The position numbers were made by a program, and so were the translations under genes. Source: an uncultured Verrucomicrobiota bacterium (lineage in GTDB: Bacteria; Verrucomicrobiota; Kiritimatiellia; CAIVKH01). From it: a stretch of DNA of 30,467 nt. The notes under the pieces are model-generated. The model did no database searches. It had not been told where the DNA came from and worked only from the letters and a program-made list of their open reading frames with translations. Below, one piece after another: positions 9,127-17,066 of this stretch (positions within the stretch are counted from its first letter, which is position 1; each line of letters opens with the position of its first letter). The stretch spans positions 1 through 30,467 of the forward strand of contig CALKUH010000041.1 of the NCBI GenBank assembly GCA_937996795.1. Direction: 5' to 3'.

Positions 9127-10155
9127 TTAAATCAACACCGTCTTGCCGGACCCTTTTTCGATGTGGCCGATGAGCACGGGTTGTTCGCCGGCGGTGCGGA
9201 GCGCGGCTAACGCACGGGACTGGTCGGCGGGGCGGACGGCGATGACCATGCCGATGCCCATGTTGAAGACGCGGTACATTTCCTCGCGGTCCACGCCGCC
9301 GGTCTCCTGGATGAACTGGAAGACCGGGAGCGGCGTCCACGTGGAGCGATCCACGACGGCGTTGACGTTCTTCGGCAGCACGCGCGGCAGGTTGTCGGGG
9401 AAGCCGCCGCCGGTGATGTGCGCCATGCCGCGGATCTTCACCTTCTTCATCAGCGCGAGCACGGGCTTGAGGTAGCTGCGGTGCACGGCGAGCAGCACCT
9501 CGGCGACGGTCTGCTTCGTGCCGGGGAACCGGTCGTCGCACTCCAGCTGCGCCTTGCGGAAGACCACCGCGCGGGCGAGGGAGTAGCCGTTCGTGTGCAG
9601 GCCGGAGGAGGGCAGGCCGATCAGCACGTCGCCCGCCTTGATGTCGCGGCCCGTGATGAGATCCTTCTTCGCGACCGTGCCGATGATCGTGCCGACGAGG
9701 TCGTATTCGCTCGGCGGATACAGCTCCGGCAGTTCCGCGGTCTCGCCGCCGATGAGCGCGCAGTCGTTCTCCCGGCACGCCTTGCAGAGGCCCTCAATGA
9801 GCTGGGCCATCACCCCCTGGTCGATCTTGCCCAGGCCGATGTAGTCGAGGAAGAACAGCGGGCGTGCGCCCTGCACGAGGATGTCGTTCACGCAGTGGTT
9901 CACGATGTCCTGGCCGACCGTGTCGTGCCGGCCCGCGCGCACCGCGACCTTGAGTTTCGTGCCCACGCCGTCCGCGCTGCTGACGAGCAGGTGGTCCTTG
10001 CCCGGGGCCTTGAACAGGCCGCCGAATGAACCCCACTCGCCGACGACCCCCGCGGTGTGCGTCTTCGCGATCTGCCTCTTCGCGCGCGCCAGCGCCGTCA
10101 TCTTCGCGTCAATATCGACGCCGCTCGCCCCGTATGCCGATGATTTTTTCTTCAT
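9127..10155 (-). CDS. purM: phosphoribosylformylglycinamidine cyclo-ligase (AIR synthetase)
   Basis: This 342-residue ATP-dependent enzyme converts FGAM to AIR in the fifth step of purine synthesis. Recognisable motifs are YGASGVDIDA at the N-terminus, GSFGGLF, SSADGVGTKLKVAVRAGRHD, GQDIVNHCVNDILVQGARP, GGETAELPELYPPSEYDLVG, GLPSSGLHTNGYSLAR, HITGGGFPDNLPRVLP and FNMGIGMVIAV. Length is normal for the family. ATG at 10155 (MKKKSSAYGASGVD) is chosen; an in-frame upstream ATG would fall inside the repeat. The leader directly before the ATG is AT-rich and repeat-derived, with no Shine-Dalgarno sequence. It lies between purB and purH on the same strand. Confidence 0.97.
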   Translation of the reverse strand: MKKKSSAYGASGVDIDAKMTALARAKRQIAKTHTAGVVGEWGSFGGLFKAPGKDHLLVSSADGVGTKLKVAVRAGRHDTVGQDIVNHCVNDILVQGARPLFFLDYIGLGKIDQGVMAQLIEGLCKACRENDCALIGGETAELPELYPPSEYDLVGTIIGTVAKKDLITGRDIKAGDVLIGLPSSGLHTNGYSLARAVVFRKAQLECDDRFPGTKQTVAEVLLAVHRSYLKPVLALMKKVKIRGMAHITGGGFPDNLPRVLPKNVNAVVDRSTWTPLPVFQFIQETGGVDREEMYRVFNMGIGMVIAVRPADQSRALAALRTAGEQPVLIGHIEKGSGKTVLI

Positions 10156-10159
10156 AAAA

Positions 10160-10192
10160 TTAACCACGCATGAACACGAATGGACACGAATG
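10160..10192. repeat. interspersed repeat R1, copy B (directly upstream of purM)
   Basis: It starts TTAACCACGCATGAACACG and continues AATGGACACGAATG. It differs from copy A at two positions and stands 5 bp upstream of the purM ATG. It also forms the left end of a segment whose right end (10342-10365) carries a shorter inverted copy. Confidence 0.85.
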
Positions 10193-10218
10193 ATGGGTGG
10201 ATAGATTGTCCACGATTC

Positions 10219-10271
10219 TGTAGACGCGGTCGCTGACCGCGTGTTCTCCGCGCTCGGCGAGCGCGGCTACA
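10219..10271. repeat. double-hairpin (three-way junction) repeat
   Basis: An outer 5-bp stem (TGTAG at 10219-10223 with CTACA at 10267-10271) encloses two perfect 8-bp hairpins with 3-nt loops: ACGCGGTC/GACCGCGT (10224-10242, loop GCT) and CCGCGCTC/GAGCGCGG (10248-10266, loop GGC), joined by GTTCT. The whole unit can fold into a Y. A degenerate half copy lies at 7188-7211. Confidence 0.8.
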
Positions 10272-10341
10272 GGGGAACGCGCGGAATGTTGGAAAACAAA
10301 GACCCCGCCGGCAGAAGTGGTCACTCCGTTCGCCCTTTGGT

Positions 10342-10365
10342 GTGAATTCGTGTCCATTGGTGGTT
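10342..10365. repeat. interspersed repeat R1, short inverted copy C
   Basis: The reverse complement reads AACCACCAATGGACACGAAT followed by TCAC, sharing AATGGACACGAAT with copies A and B but lacking the first internal AACACG unit. It ends 7 bp before the purB stop and, with copy B, gives the purB-purM gap AACCAC...GTGGTT inverted ends. Confidence 0.7.
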
Positions 10366-10372
10366 GTTGTTC

Positions 10373-11665
10373 TTACAGTCCGACGGCCTTGAACGTCCGG
10401 TTGACGTCCCGGAAATGGGTTTTGATGTCGAACACCTGGTCGAGGTCCTTTGTGCTGACCTTGGCGGCGATGTCGGGATCCTTCGCCAGCAGCGCCTTGA
10501 GGTGCTCGCCGGTCTCCCATGCCTGCATCGCGTTCCGCTGCACGACGCGGTAGGCGACTTCGCGGCTGACGCCCCTTTCGGTCAGCATCAGCAGCACCTG
10601 TTGCGAGTGGATGAGGCCGTGGGTCAGGTCGAGATTCCGCTGCATGTTCTTCGGGAACACGGTCAGCGTGCGGACCACGAACTCGAGTTTGTGCAGCATG
10701 TAGTCCAGCGCGATGGTCGCGTCGGGCAGGGCCACGCGTTCGGCGGACGAGTGCGAGATGTCGCGCTCGTGCCAGAGGGCGACGTTCTCCATGCCGGCCA
10801 GCGCGTAGCCGCGGATCAGCCGCGCCATGCCGCAGAGACGCTCGCCGAGGATCGGGTTGCGCTTGTGCGGCATCGCGGAGGAGCCCTTCTGGTCCTTGCT
10901 GAAATATTCCTCCACCTCGCGGACTTCCGTGCGCTGCAGGTGCCGGAACTCCGTGGCCCAGCGGTCGATCGAGCAGGCGACGAGCGCGAGCGCGTTGAGG
11001 TATTCCGCGTGCAGGTCGCGCTGCAGGATCTGCGTGGAGATCGGCGCGACCTTGAGCCCGAGCTGCTTGCAGACATACGCCTCGACCTTCGGGTCGAGGT
11101 GCGCGTGCGTGCCGACGGCGCCGGAGAGCTGGCCGACGCGGACCGTCTCGCGCGCCGTCTCGAGGCGTTCCAGGGCGCGGCCGAATTCATCGTACATCAA
11201 CGCCATCTTCAGGCCGAACGTGATGGGCTCCGCGTGGATGCCATGCGAGCGGCCGATCATCGGTGTGAACTTGTGTTTGCGCGCCTGCGCGGCGGCGGCC
11301 TTGCGGACGGCTTTGACGCCGTCGATCAGCAGGTCGGCCGCCTGCACCATCTGCACCGCGAGCGCGGTGTCGATGACGTCCGAGCTGGTGAGGCCCTTGT
11401 GGATGTAGCGGGCGGAGGGGCCGACATATTCGGCGACGCAGGTGAGGAAGGCGATGACGTCGTGGTTCACCTCGCGCTCGATCTCGTCGATACGCTTCAC
11501 ATCGAACTTCGCGCGTTTCTGGATGCGCTTGAGGTCCTCCGCCGGGATGTCGCCGAGCCGGTGCAGCGCCTCGCAGGCCAGCACCTCGACGCGCAGCCAG
11601 ATCGCGAATTTGTTTTCGTCCGTCCAAATGCGGCTCATCTCGGGCCGCGTGTAGCGGGGAATCAT
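10373..11665 (-). CDS. purB: adenylosuccinate lyase
   Basis: This 430-residue member of the fumarase/aspartase superfamily releases fumarate from SAICAR and from adenylosuccinate. It opens with YTRPEMSRIWTDENKFAIWL and carries GLTSSDVIDTALAVQM, RSHGIHAEPITFGLK, the SGAVGTHAHLDP loop, WHERDISHSSAER and the family signature GSSAMPHKRNPILGERL with the catalytic Ser in the flexible loop. ATG at 11665 (MIPRYTRPE) is preceded by AGGAGG at a 10-nt distance, so this start is firm despite the frame being open further up. It is the first of three purine genes on this strand. Confidence 0.97.
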   Translation of the reverse strand: MIPRYTRPEMSRIWTDENKFAIWLRVEVLACEALHRLGDIPAEDLKRIQKRAKFDVKRIDEIEREVNHDVIAFLTCVAEYVGPSARYIHKGLTSSDVIDTALAVQMVQAADLLIDGVKAVRKAAAAQARKHKFTPMIGRSHGIHAEPITFGLKMALMYDEFGRALERLETARETVRVGQLSGAVGTHAHLDPKVEAYVCKQLGLKVAPISTQILQRDLHAEYLNALALVACSIDRWATEFRHLQRTEVREVEEYFSKDQKGSSAMPHKRNPILGERLCGMARLIRGYALAGMENVALWHERDISHSSAERVALPDATIALDYMLHKLEFVVRTLTVFPKNMQRNLDLTHGLIHSQQVLLMLTERGVSREVAYRVVQRNAMQAWETGEHLKALLAKDPDIAAKVSTKDLDQVFDIKTHFRDVNRTFKAVGL

Positions 11666-11675
11666 GCGTGAAGAA

Positions 11676-11681
11676 CCTCCT
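11676..11681 (-). promoter_or_regulatory. ribosome binding site of purB
   Basis: AGGAGG on the minus strand lies 10 nt before the ATG at 11665. It decides the start, and it contrasts with purM and purH, which have no visible Shine-Dalgarno sequence. Confidence 0.8.
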
Positions 11682-11750
11682 CGAAAGGTCGATTGGTAGC
11701 AAAGCGGGCCGGGGACGTGAATCAGAAATGACGGAAAACGCGCGGGGTCT

Positions 11751-14687
11751 TTATGGCGCGGCAAACACGCGGTCCAATTCGGCAAGCCGCCGGTGCACAT
11801 GGCCTTCCAGCTGGTCCATGCGCTCCGCGTAGGGCCAGTCCTGATGGTGCTGCCACCGATCGTCGTCCCACGCCACGTAGCCCGCCAGGCGAGACTCGAT
11901 GTCGTGCAGGGTTCCCATCAGCACGTCTTCGCGCATCGGGCCCGCGCGCAGCGCCCGCCAGCGGGCGGCCAGTTGCTGGCGGTAGCCGGGGACCTCGCGC
12001 AGCAGGCGGGAAAAGACGTGGCTGTGGTAGCGGGGTTCACGCAGCAGCCCGTAGGTGTTGTCGAAGTCGTAGGGTACCAGGAAAAACCGCTGGTCCGGTC
12101 CGGCCTGCCGCACGAGGATGTCGTGGATGGTGTAGTTGAAGGGCGATCCGTTGTAGTTCTCGCTGAAGTTGAGCAGCAGGTGGAAATCCATCGCATTGTT
12201 CAGGTCGAGCCGGTCGCCGATGCCGGCGGCGAATTCGGCCGGTGTCGATTCCTCGATAAAGCGGTGCAGGTCGATGATGGGTTCCGCGAGATGCCCGTGT
12301 GTGCGGGAGGGCTCGATCTGCCGCATCATGTAGCCGGGGTTGCAGGCTTTGCTGATCGCCGTGCGCTGCGCTTTATACACAACCGCGGGTTCCGGGTCCT
12401 CCGGATCGAAGGCGTCCAGCCCGAGCCATTCCTCGCGCACGGACGGGCTGGCTTCGTGGAGTCCGTAGTAGTGGCCGTTGAGAAACACCTCAACCCACGT
12501 CACCGGCAGGCCGGGATGTGTTTCCGGCGATTCGTCACCCATGGCGGCAAAGAGGGAGTAGAAGAACCGATTGTGCGCGAAGGTCGGGTCGCGCCATGGA
12601 TTGACGATCCGGATTTTGCACAAGTTGGTGGAGCCCCAGAGTCCGTGCGGCGCTTCCAGCCGCACGCTAAAGGATCTCTTGGGCTGGCGGAGCGACGTGT
12701 TGCCGCGCAGGGCGATGCCCGCCCGGTCCTGTTGTGCGGCCAGCCAGCGCCGGGGGTTGTCGTCGCCTTCCGGATAATAGGCCACGGCGCAATCGACTCG
12801 CTGCAAGCGGTTCAGCGGGTCCGCGGCCCACAGGAAAATGGCGCCGAGCGGCCGGGCGCGCGGCATCACGCGCATCAACACTTCAGCCTGGGCGGTGTTC
12901 GTGCCGTCGCTGACGCGGGCTGTGAGCGTGACGCCGATGGGGTCCGCAGTCACCGGTCGGGTGACCCGCCCGGTGACATCGATCACGTCGGGGCGGCTGC
13001 TGCTCCACTCCACCGCGATGCCAGGCGGGAGGGCGGGCCATTGCAGGTCGTGCAGGATGAAGTAGGGGGAGGGATTGGCCCCGAGCACGCTCCAGCTTGT
13101 CAGGCGCAAGGCGGCCTCCTCCGCCCGATTCGTGAGTGGCTGTTCGTCCAACGGCCACTTCGCCAGGCGCGATGTTTCCTCGCGCAGGAGATGCCGGATT
13201 TCCCGGCTACTCAGCGGGCTTTTCGCGTCGCGTATGAGCAGGTCGCGCCAGGCCGCTTCAGTTTGCGCGCGCAGTCGCTCCAGGGTGTCGCGCGTCATCC
13301 GGGGTGGCCGGTTCGCGGCGAGTCGCGTCCAGTGCGAGGGCGCCGGTTCGCCGTGGAAGCGGCGGGAGCCCTGGCCGGGCGGCACGCCGAGGGTGGCCGC
13401 GTCTTCATAGTAATACAGACCGGCGAGCTCGCCGTTGATGACCAGTCGACACATCCCGTTTGAAATGGCCGGAATGCCGAGTTCGCCCGCCACGCGCGTT
13501 TCCAGGAGCGGACCCAGCCAGCCGGCGGACTCGGGCGGCTGGAGGTGCACGCGCCGCAGCCCCATCACCGTTTCGCCCTCCGGCAGATCCAGCAGGTAGG
13601 AACGCCTGGGCGAGAAGGGATAGGACTTGTCGTCCCCGAGCAGGCGCAGCTGTGCGGAAAATCCGTGCCTGTTTTCGATCGCGGTGATCCGGCGCGGATT
13701 GGCCGCCCCGCCGACCCGGCGTCCGCTCGCGAGGCATCGCTTGTGTTCGCGCATAAAATGGTCGGCGTCATCCTTCGACAGCACGAGGTTCACTTCGGGG
13801 ATGGGGGCGAGTCGCAGGCGCCCGGCGTGCAGCGTGGGGTTGAATCGGTCCACGAGCTTCAGGGCGTGGCTGATGAGCTGCTGGCGCCGCCGCGCGCGCC
13901 GGTATCGCGCGAGTTCGCGCGGCGCAATCGCCTGGAGCGCCGGCTGCCGCGCGTCGGCCAGCCCGGCGATTTCCATGTCCGATAACGGGCGTCGCCACGC
14001 CACCACCTCGTCGACCGCGCCATGGATCGGCTCGCCGATCAGGATGTCCGAGCTGGTGCCCACGAGCATGCGTGTCGCGGGCAGCGCGAAGGGCTCACAC
14101 GCGCCCTCCGCGCGCAGGCGGCCCTGCTCGTAGAGGCGGACCTGGCCCGCCCCGGCGTTGACGACCGCCGCGATGTGCACGAAGCGTTCGTAGTTGGTGA
14201 AGGCGAAGGAAACGGCGTCGAAGGCCCTGTTGGCGGGCACAAAGAACGACAGCTGGCCGCGGTCGAGTTTCAGCCCGAGCGGCTGCGGGGTGCGTGTGAA
14301 CCACAGCTCCTGGTCGGGCGAGCGCGCGTCCAGGTTGATCCAGCACGACAGGGTGAAGGCCGGGCCAAGATCGTCCCACTCCACCGGCAGGGTGACGAAG
14401 GTCCGGCGGCGCCCGTCGAAGCCCAGCGCCCGGCCGTAGCGGCCGGGGACCGCGCGGGTGCCGGCGATGCGCACGGGATTTCCGGACACTGCGTCCGCGA
14501 GCGGCGCCTCGTCGGTGTTCAGCAGCAGGGCGATCTGTTCGCCCGCCAGCCGGTTTGCGAGTGCGGCCTTTGCGGAATGGACGCGCGCCTCGGGTTTGCG
14601 GAAGAGCCTGCGGTCGGATCGGTACAGGGAGGAAAGTCCCGCGAGTAGCGCGAGGAGGACGACACCGCAAAGGATCCGACGGGCCAT
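11751..14687 (-). CDS. CotH-family protein with LamG-like, partial CotH-like and Ig-like modules
   Basis: This is a 978-residue protein anchored by or exported through an N-terminal hydrophobic segment (residues 5-20). Residues about 85-245 form a LamG/concanavalin-type sandwich (FTLSCWINLD, FVHIAAVVNAGAGQVRLYEQG). Residues about 295-430 resemble the first half of a CotH domain (IPEVNLVLSKDDADHF, PRRSYLLDL, CRLVINGELAGLYYYED). Residues about 545-608 form a bacterial Ig-like module (VEWSSSRPDVIDVTGRV). Residues 610-978 are a full CotH kinase-like domain: RGNTSLRQPKRSFSVRL (Lys670), NPWRDPTF, VEVFLNGHYYGLHE, LLNFSENYNGSPFNY and VPYDFDNTYG (Asp874, Asp876). It starts 1 bp after the DUF4956 stop. 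CotH proteins are atypical protein kinases in spore coats; the target here is unknown. Confidence 0.88.
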   Translation of the reverse strand: MARRILCGVVLLALLAGLSSLYRSDRRLFRKPEARVHSAKAALANRLAGEQIALLLNTDEAPLADAVSGNPVRIAGTRAVPGRYGRALGFDGRRRTFVTLPVEWDDLGPAFTLSCWINLDARSPDQELWFTRTPQPLGLKLDRGQLSFFVPANRAFDAVSFAFTNYERFVHIAAVVNAGAGQVRLYEQGRLRAEGACEPFALPATRMLVGTSSDILIGEPIHGAVDEVVAWRRPLSDMEIAGLADARQPALQAIAPRELARYRRARRRQQLISHALKLVDRFNPTLHAGRLRLAPIPEVNLVLSKDDADHFMREHKRCLASGRRVGGAANPRRITAIENRHGFSAQLRLLGDDKSYPFSPRRSYLLDLPEGETVMGLRRVHLQPPESAGWLGPLLETRVAGELGIPAISNGMCRLVINGELAGLYYYEDAATLGVPPGQGSRRFHGEPAPSHWTRLAANRPPRMTRDTLERLRAQTEAAWRDLLIRDAKSPLSSREIRHLLREETSRLAKWPLDEQPLTNRAEEAALRLTSWSVLGANPSPYFILHDLQWPALPPGIAVEWSSSRPDVIDVTGRVTRPVTADPIGVTLTARVSDGTNTAQAEVLMRVMPRARPLGAIFLWAADPLNRLQRVDCAVAYYPEGDDNPRRWLAAQQDRAGIALRGNTSLRQPKRSFSVRLEAPHGLWGSTNLCKIRIVNPWRDPTFAHNRFFYSLFAAMGDESPETHPGLPVTWVEVFLNGHYYGLHEASPSVREEWLGLDAFDPEDPEPAVVYKAQRTAISKACNPGYMMRQIEPSRTHGHLAEPIIDLHRFIEESTPAEFAAGIGDRLDLNNAMDFHLLLNFSENYNGSPFNYTIHDILVRQAGPDQRFFLVPYDFDNTYGLLREPRYHSHVFSRLLREVPGYRQQLAARWRALRAGPMREDVLMGTLHDIESRLAGYVAWDDDRWQHHQDWPYAERMDQLEGHVHRRLAELDRVFAAP

Positions 14688-14688
14688 A

Positions 14689-15387
14689 TCAACGCAAGCC
14701 GCCCGGGCGATCGAGGAAGACGTTGATGGTCTGGACCGGCGCGACGGCGCGCAGCGCCGTTTGCAGTTCCGCCACGCTGGTCTTGAGCCGGGAGAACGCG
14801 AGGTGCAGGTGCGTCTGGCCGTCGCGGCTGGAGGAACTTTCCATCTGCGTGCGGCCCAGGTGTGCGTCGAAGCACGCCTGGAGCTGCGGCCATGCGGTTT
14901 CGGCGGCCGCGTCGGGCAGCTGGAGCACGATCAACCCGTCGCGGGCCGGTTGTTTCCATCCGCGCGCGACCCGCACGATCAGCAGGGCCGCGAGGGCGAT
15001 GGCCAGCAGCAGCACCATGAAGACGAAGTTGAAGGTGGCGGCGGACACCGAGCATGCGATCACCAGCATGATGAAGCCCACCTCCTCCGGCTCCTTGATC
15101 GGCGTGCGGAAGCGGATGATCGACAGCGCGCCGAGCAGACCGAGCGACAGCGGGATCGACAGCTGCACCGCGATGAAGAGCGTGGTGATCGACAGGCCGA
15201 GCAGCGGGAACGCGCGGTGCACCTGGCTGCCCGTGCCGCGGCGCTCGTAGAACCGGCGGTAGAGGCCGGAGGCGACGAAGGCCGCGCCCAGCGCCGCGAC
15301 CAGCGCGAGGACGAACAGCGACGGGTCCAGGTGGTCGCGCACCTCCTGGAAATCCTCCAAGGCCTTGAACACACTCGGACTTTTCAT
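14689..15387 (-). CDS. DUF4956 membrane protein
   Basis: This is a 232-residue protein with about three to four transmembrane segments (SLFVLALVAALGAAFVASGL, AFPLLGLSITTLFIAVQLSI, VGFIMLVIACSVSAA, FNFVFMVLLLAIALAALLIV) and a soluble C-terminal domain. The hallmark LGALSIIRFRTPIKEPEE between helices identifies DUF4956. ATG at 15387 overlaps the VTC-gene stop by 4 bp, and the CotH gene follows after 1 bp, so the three form one operon. DUF4956 genes are well known to neighbour VTC and CotH genes, but their biochemical role is not established. A longer frame to 15483 overlaps the VTC gene and was rejected. Confidence 0.9.
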   Translation of the reverse strand: MKSPSVFKALEDFQEVRDHLDPSLFVLALVAALGAAFVASGLYRRFYERRGTGSQVHRAFPLLGLSITTLFIAVQLSIPLSLGLLGALSIIRFRTPIKEPEEVGFIMLVIACSVSAATFNFVFMVLLLAIALAALLIVRVARGWKQPARDGLIVLQLPDAAAETAWPQLQACFDAHLGRTQMESSSSRDGQTHLHLAFSRLKTSVAELQTALRAVAPVQTINVFLDRPGGLR

Positions 15388-16103
15388 GCGGGCGCTCCTC
15401 CCAGAAACAACAGGCGAATGGCTTCGCCGAATTTTGAATAACTGCGCAACCGAAAGCCGGCGTCGTACAGGTGCCGCAGCCACGGGATCTCCACCTGGCC
15501 GGCATCCTTGAATTCACACACCGTCTGGTGGATTTCCAGCGGCATCCCGTGGGGAAAGAGTTCGGGATGAAACCGCGGAACGCGGATCGCCCAGTCCACC
15601 GCCACGCGCCCGTTCGTGTAGGGGCAGCGGTAGCGATGCCGCTCGTAGGCGATGCTGACCGCCGGCACCAGGTCCTCCTGCGGCGCCGCGCCGAGATCAA
15701 TGAGCGATTGCCGCACAACGGGAAGCCACGCCGGATCCGTCAGCGGCGCCGTCTCGAGCCAGGCGTGGTCCAGACGCCATTCGCGGCGCATCTTGTGGCG
15801 CGCACTGCCGATCCGTCCCTTGACCTCGAGGAACGCGGTGGTCTCGCCGGATGGCGGGGCGTCGGTGCGATACCAGCGCAGGCGGATTTTTTGCTTCAGG
15901 TTGTCACCGTCCGCTTTTTCCCCATAGGCCCGCAGCATCCGCGAATCGAAATACACGCTCTGGATCGTGTTGCGGGGAAACGCGCCGTCGGGCGCCAGCA
16001 ATTGGTCCATCAGCGCCAGGGCCCGCGCGGCATCAACGCGCGTGGCGATCCACTTGCGCTCGTTCGAGAGACGCGGGGCGGGCGCTGGCTCTTCGCGCAT
16101 CAT
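15384..16103 (-). CDS. VTC-domain protein (polyphosphate polymerase-like, CYTH-type tunnel fold)
   Basis: This 239-residue protein matches the VTC catalytic domain, which in yeast Vtc4 makes polyphosphate from ATP inside a triphosphate-tunnel barrel. Conserved charged motifs are visible in order: ERKW (15-18), SVYFD (49-53), KIRLRWY (72-78), LEVKGR (92-97), YERHRY (153-158), EIHQTVCEFK (190-199) and YSKF (222-225). The alternating Glu/Lys/Arg residues are those expected to line the tunnel. It is the first gene of the VTC-DUF4956-CotH operon. Two ATG codons stand at the start; neither has a clear Shine-Dalgarno sequence. Polyphosphate synthesis is inference from the family; bacterial members are mostly untested. 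Confidence 0.88.
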   Translation of the reverse strand: MMREEPAPAPRLSNERKWIATRVDAARALALMDQLLAPDGAFPRNTIQSVYFDSRMLRAYGEKADGDNLKQKIRLRWYRTDAPPSGETTAFLEVKGRIGSARHKMRREWRLDHAWLETAPLTDPAWLPVVRQSLIDLGAAPQEDLVPAVSIAYERHRYRCPYTNGRVAVDWAIRVPRFHPELFPHGMPLEIHQTVCEFKDAGQVEIPWLRHLYDAGFRLRSYSKFGEAIRLLFLGGAPA

Positions 16104-16117
16104 ACCGCGGGGGTTGT

Positions 16118-16134
16118 GCTAACCATTCGCTAAC
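16118..16134. promoter_or_regulatory. direct repeat with 11-bp period upstream of the VTC operon
   Basis: GCTAAC at 16118-16123 and again at 16129-16134 (minus strand GTTAGC, 5-nt spacer). An 11-bp period of direct hexamers or heptamers is the layout of PhoB/OmpR-type response-regulator boxes. It lies 15 bp upstream of the VTC start, in the region divergent to the outer membrane protein gene. Confidence 0.35.
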
Positions 16135-16266
16135 AGTGGCAATCGCACGGGGCTTTCACAACTCCTATTTTGAACGGCTTTTTTGTGTTGTCGCTTGGCG
16201 GGGAGGGGATTACGTTCGACCCCAATTGAGGACAGCGAACCCGCTGTCTCACAGGGAGGGGTACAC

Positions 16267-16998
16267 GTGAATCGCATTATTCTGTCGACGTTGTTGGCGA
16301 TGTCGCTGGCGGGCGCCGTTTCGGCCGCGGAAAACGCGGCATCCGCTTCATCGGAATCCGCGCTGGCCGGATTGGAGATCGGGACACGCCTCATCCATGT
16401 GGAGTTGCAGAACGACAAGCAGGGCCGCGGGATTCAGATTAACGGCGACTGGGGCGGCACCTACCTCGGGTCGATCAACTACATTGACGAAGATCAGGAC
16501 TATGCCCCGACCCGGCTGTACCTGCAGTACTTCTTCCACGACTACGTCGGCGTCGGCGTCTCCTATGACAACGTCGAAGCCGAAACCGCGGAGGATCGGA
16601 GCGCCCTGGGGCTGCCGAACCTGCCCGGCGACGGCAATATCGGCGTGCGCGGCCCGATCCTGTATGTCGTGGGCCGCTACCCGAACGAATCCGCCTTCAC
16701 GCCCTTTGCCGAAATCGGTGTCGCCTTCTACAACGCCTACTTCGATGAGGACCCGAACTGGAGCGATGGCGGCCTGCGCCGGATGGATCCGGAAGACACG
16801 GAAGCCCTCGTGGTCGCGGTGGGCTGCGATTACGCGCTGACGGAAAATCTTTCCGTCAACGTCTACCTGCGCGCAGTGGAGAACGCCGACGTGGACATCG
16901 CGTGGTACCGCCGCGGCGACCCCGAGCCGCAGCGGTCCGGCTCCTTCCCGCTGGACTACTACGGCGCGGGTGTCGGCATCAAGTACGCCTTCGACTAG
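16267..16998 (+). CDS. outer-membrane beta-barrel protein, OmpW/porin-like
   Basis: This is a 243-residue exported protein. The GTG start at 16267 is set by GGGAGGGG at 16254-16261 and by the signal peptide that follows (NRIILSTLLAMSLAGAVSA, cleavage expected before AENA). The mature part alternates polar and aromatic residues in strand-sized blocks (TRLYLQYFFHDYVGVGVSYD, GPILYVVGRYPN, FTPFAEIGVAFYNAYF, ALVVAVGCDYALTENLSVNVY) and ends with YYGAGVGIKYAFD, resembling the closing strand of a small barrel. Loops are acidic. It is transcribed divergently from the VTC operon. No specific substrate or family name is secure. Confidence 0.75.
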   Translation: MNRIILSTLLAMSLAGAVSAAENAASASSESALAGLEIGTRLIHVELQNDKQGRGIQINGDWGGTYLGSINYIDEDQDYAPTRLYLQYFFHDYVGVGVSYDNVEAETAEDRSALGLPNLPGDGNIGVRGPILYVVGRYPNESAFTPFAEIGVAFYNAYFDEDPNWSDGGLRRMDPEDTEALVVAVGCDYALTENLSVNVYLRAVENADVDIAWYRRGDPEPQRSGSFPLDYYGAGVGIKYAFD

Positions 16999-17004
16999 CG
17001 TGCG

Positions 17005-17021
17005 CCGGAACGAATTTCCGG
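17005..17021 (+). terminator. hairpin after the outer-membrane protein gene
   Basis: CCGGAA at 17005-17010 pairs with TTCCGG at 17016-17021 around a 5-nt loop, 6 bp past the stop. No T-run follows, so termination is only suggested by position. Confidence 0.35.
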
Positions 17022-17038
17022 TCTCGCGGATTGAGTTG

Positions 17039-17049
17039 TTCGAATCGAA
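17039..17049. promoter_or_regulatory. palindrome upstream of hicBA
   Basis: TTCGA, A, TCGAA forms an 11-bp perfect inverted repeat ending 17 nt before the hicB ATG. It could be an operator for the toxin-antitoxin genes, but it is short and this HicB lacks an obvious DNA-binding domain. Confidence 0.3.
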
Positions 17050-17066
17050 TGAGTATGCTGGCGCCG

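Noticed and set aside
8901..9778. A minus-strand frame of 293 codons ending in the purM-purH gap, with FVSIRVYSW in its tail
   Set aside because: It is a shadow of purM in another frame read on into the ACACGAAT repeat; such tails are typical false gene calls from this repeat.
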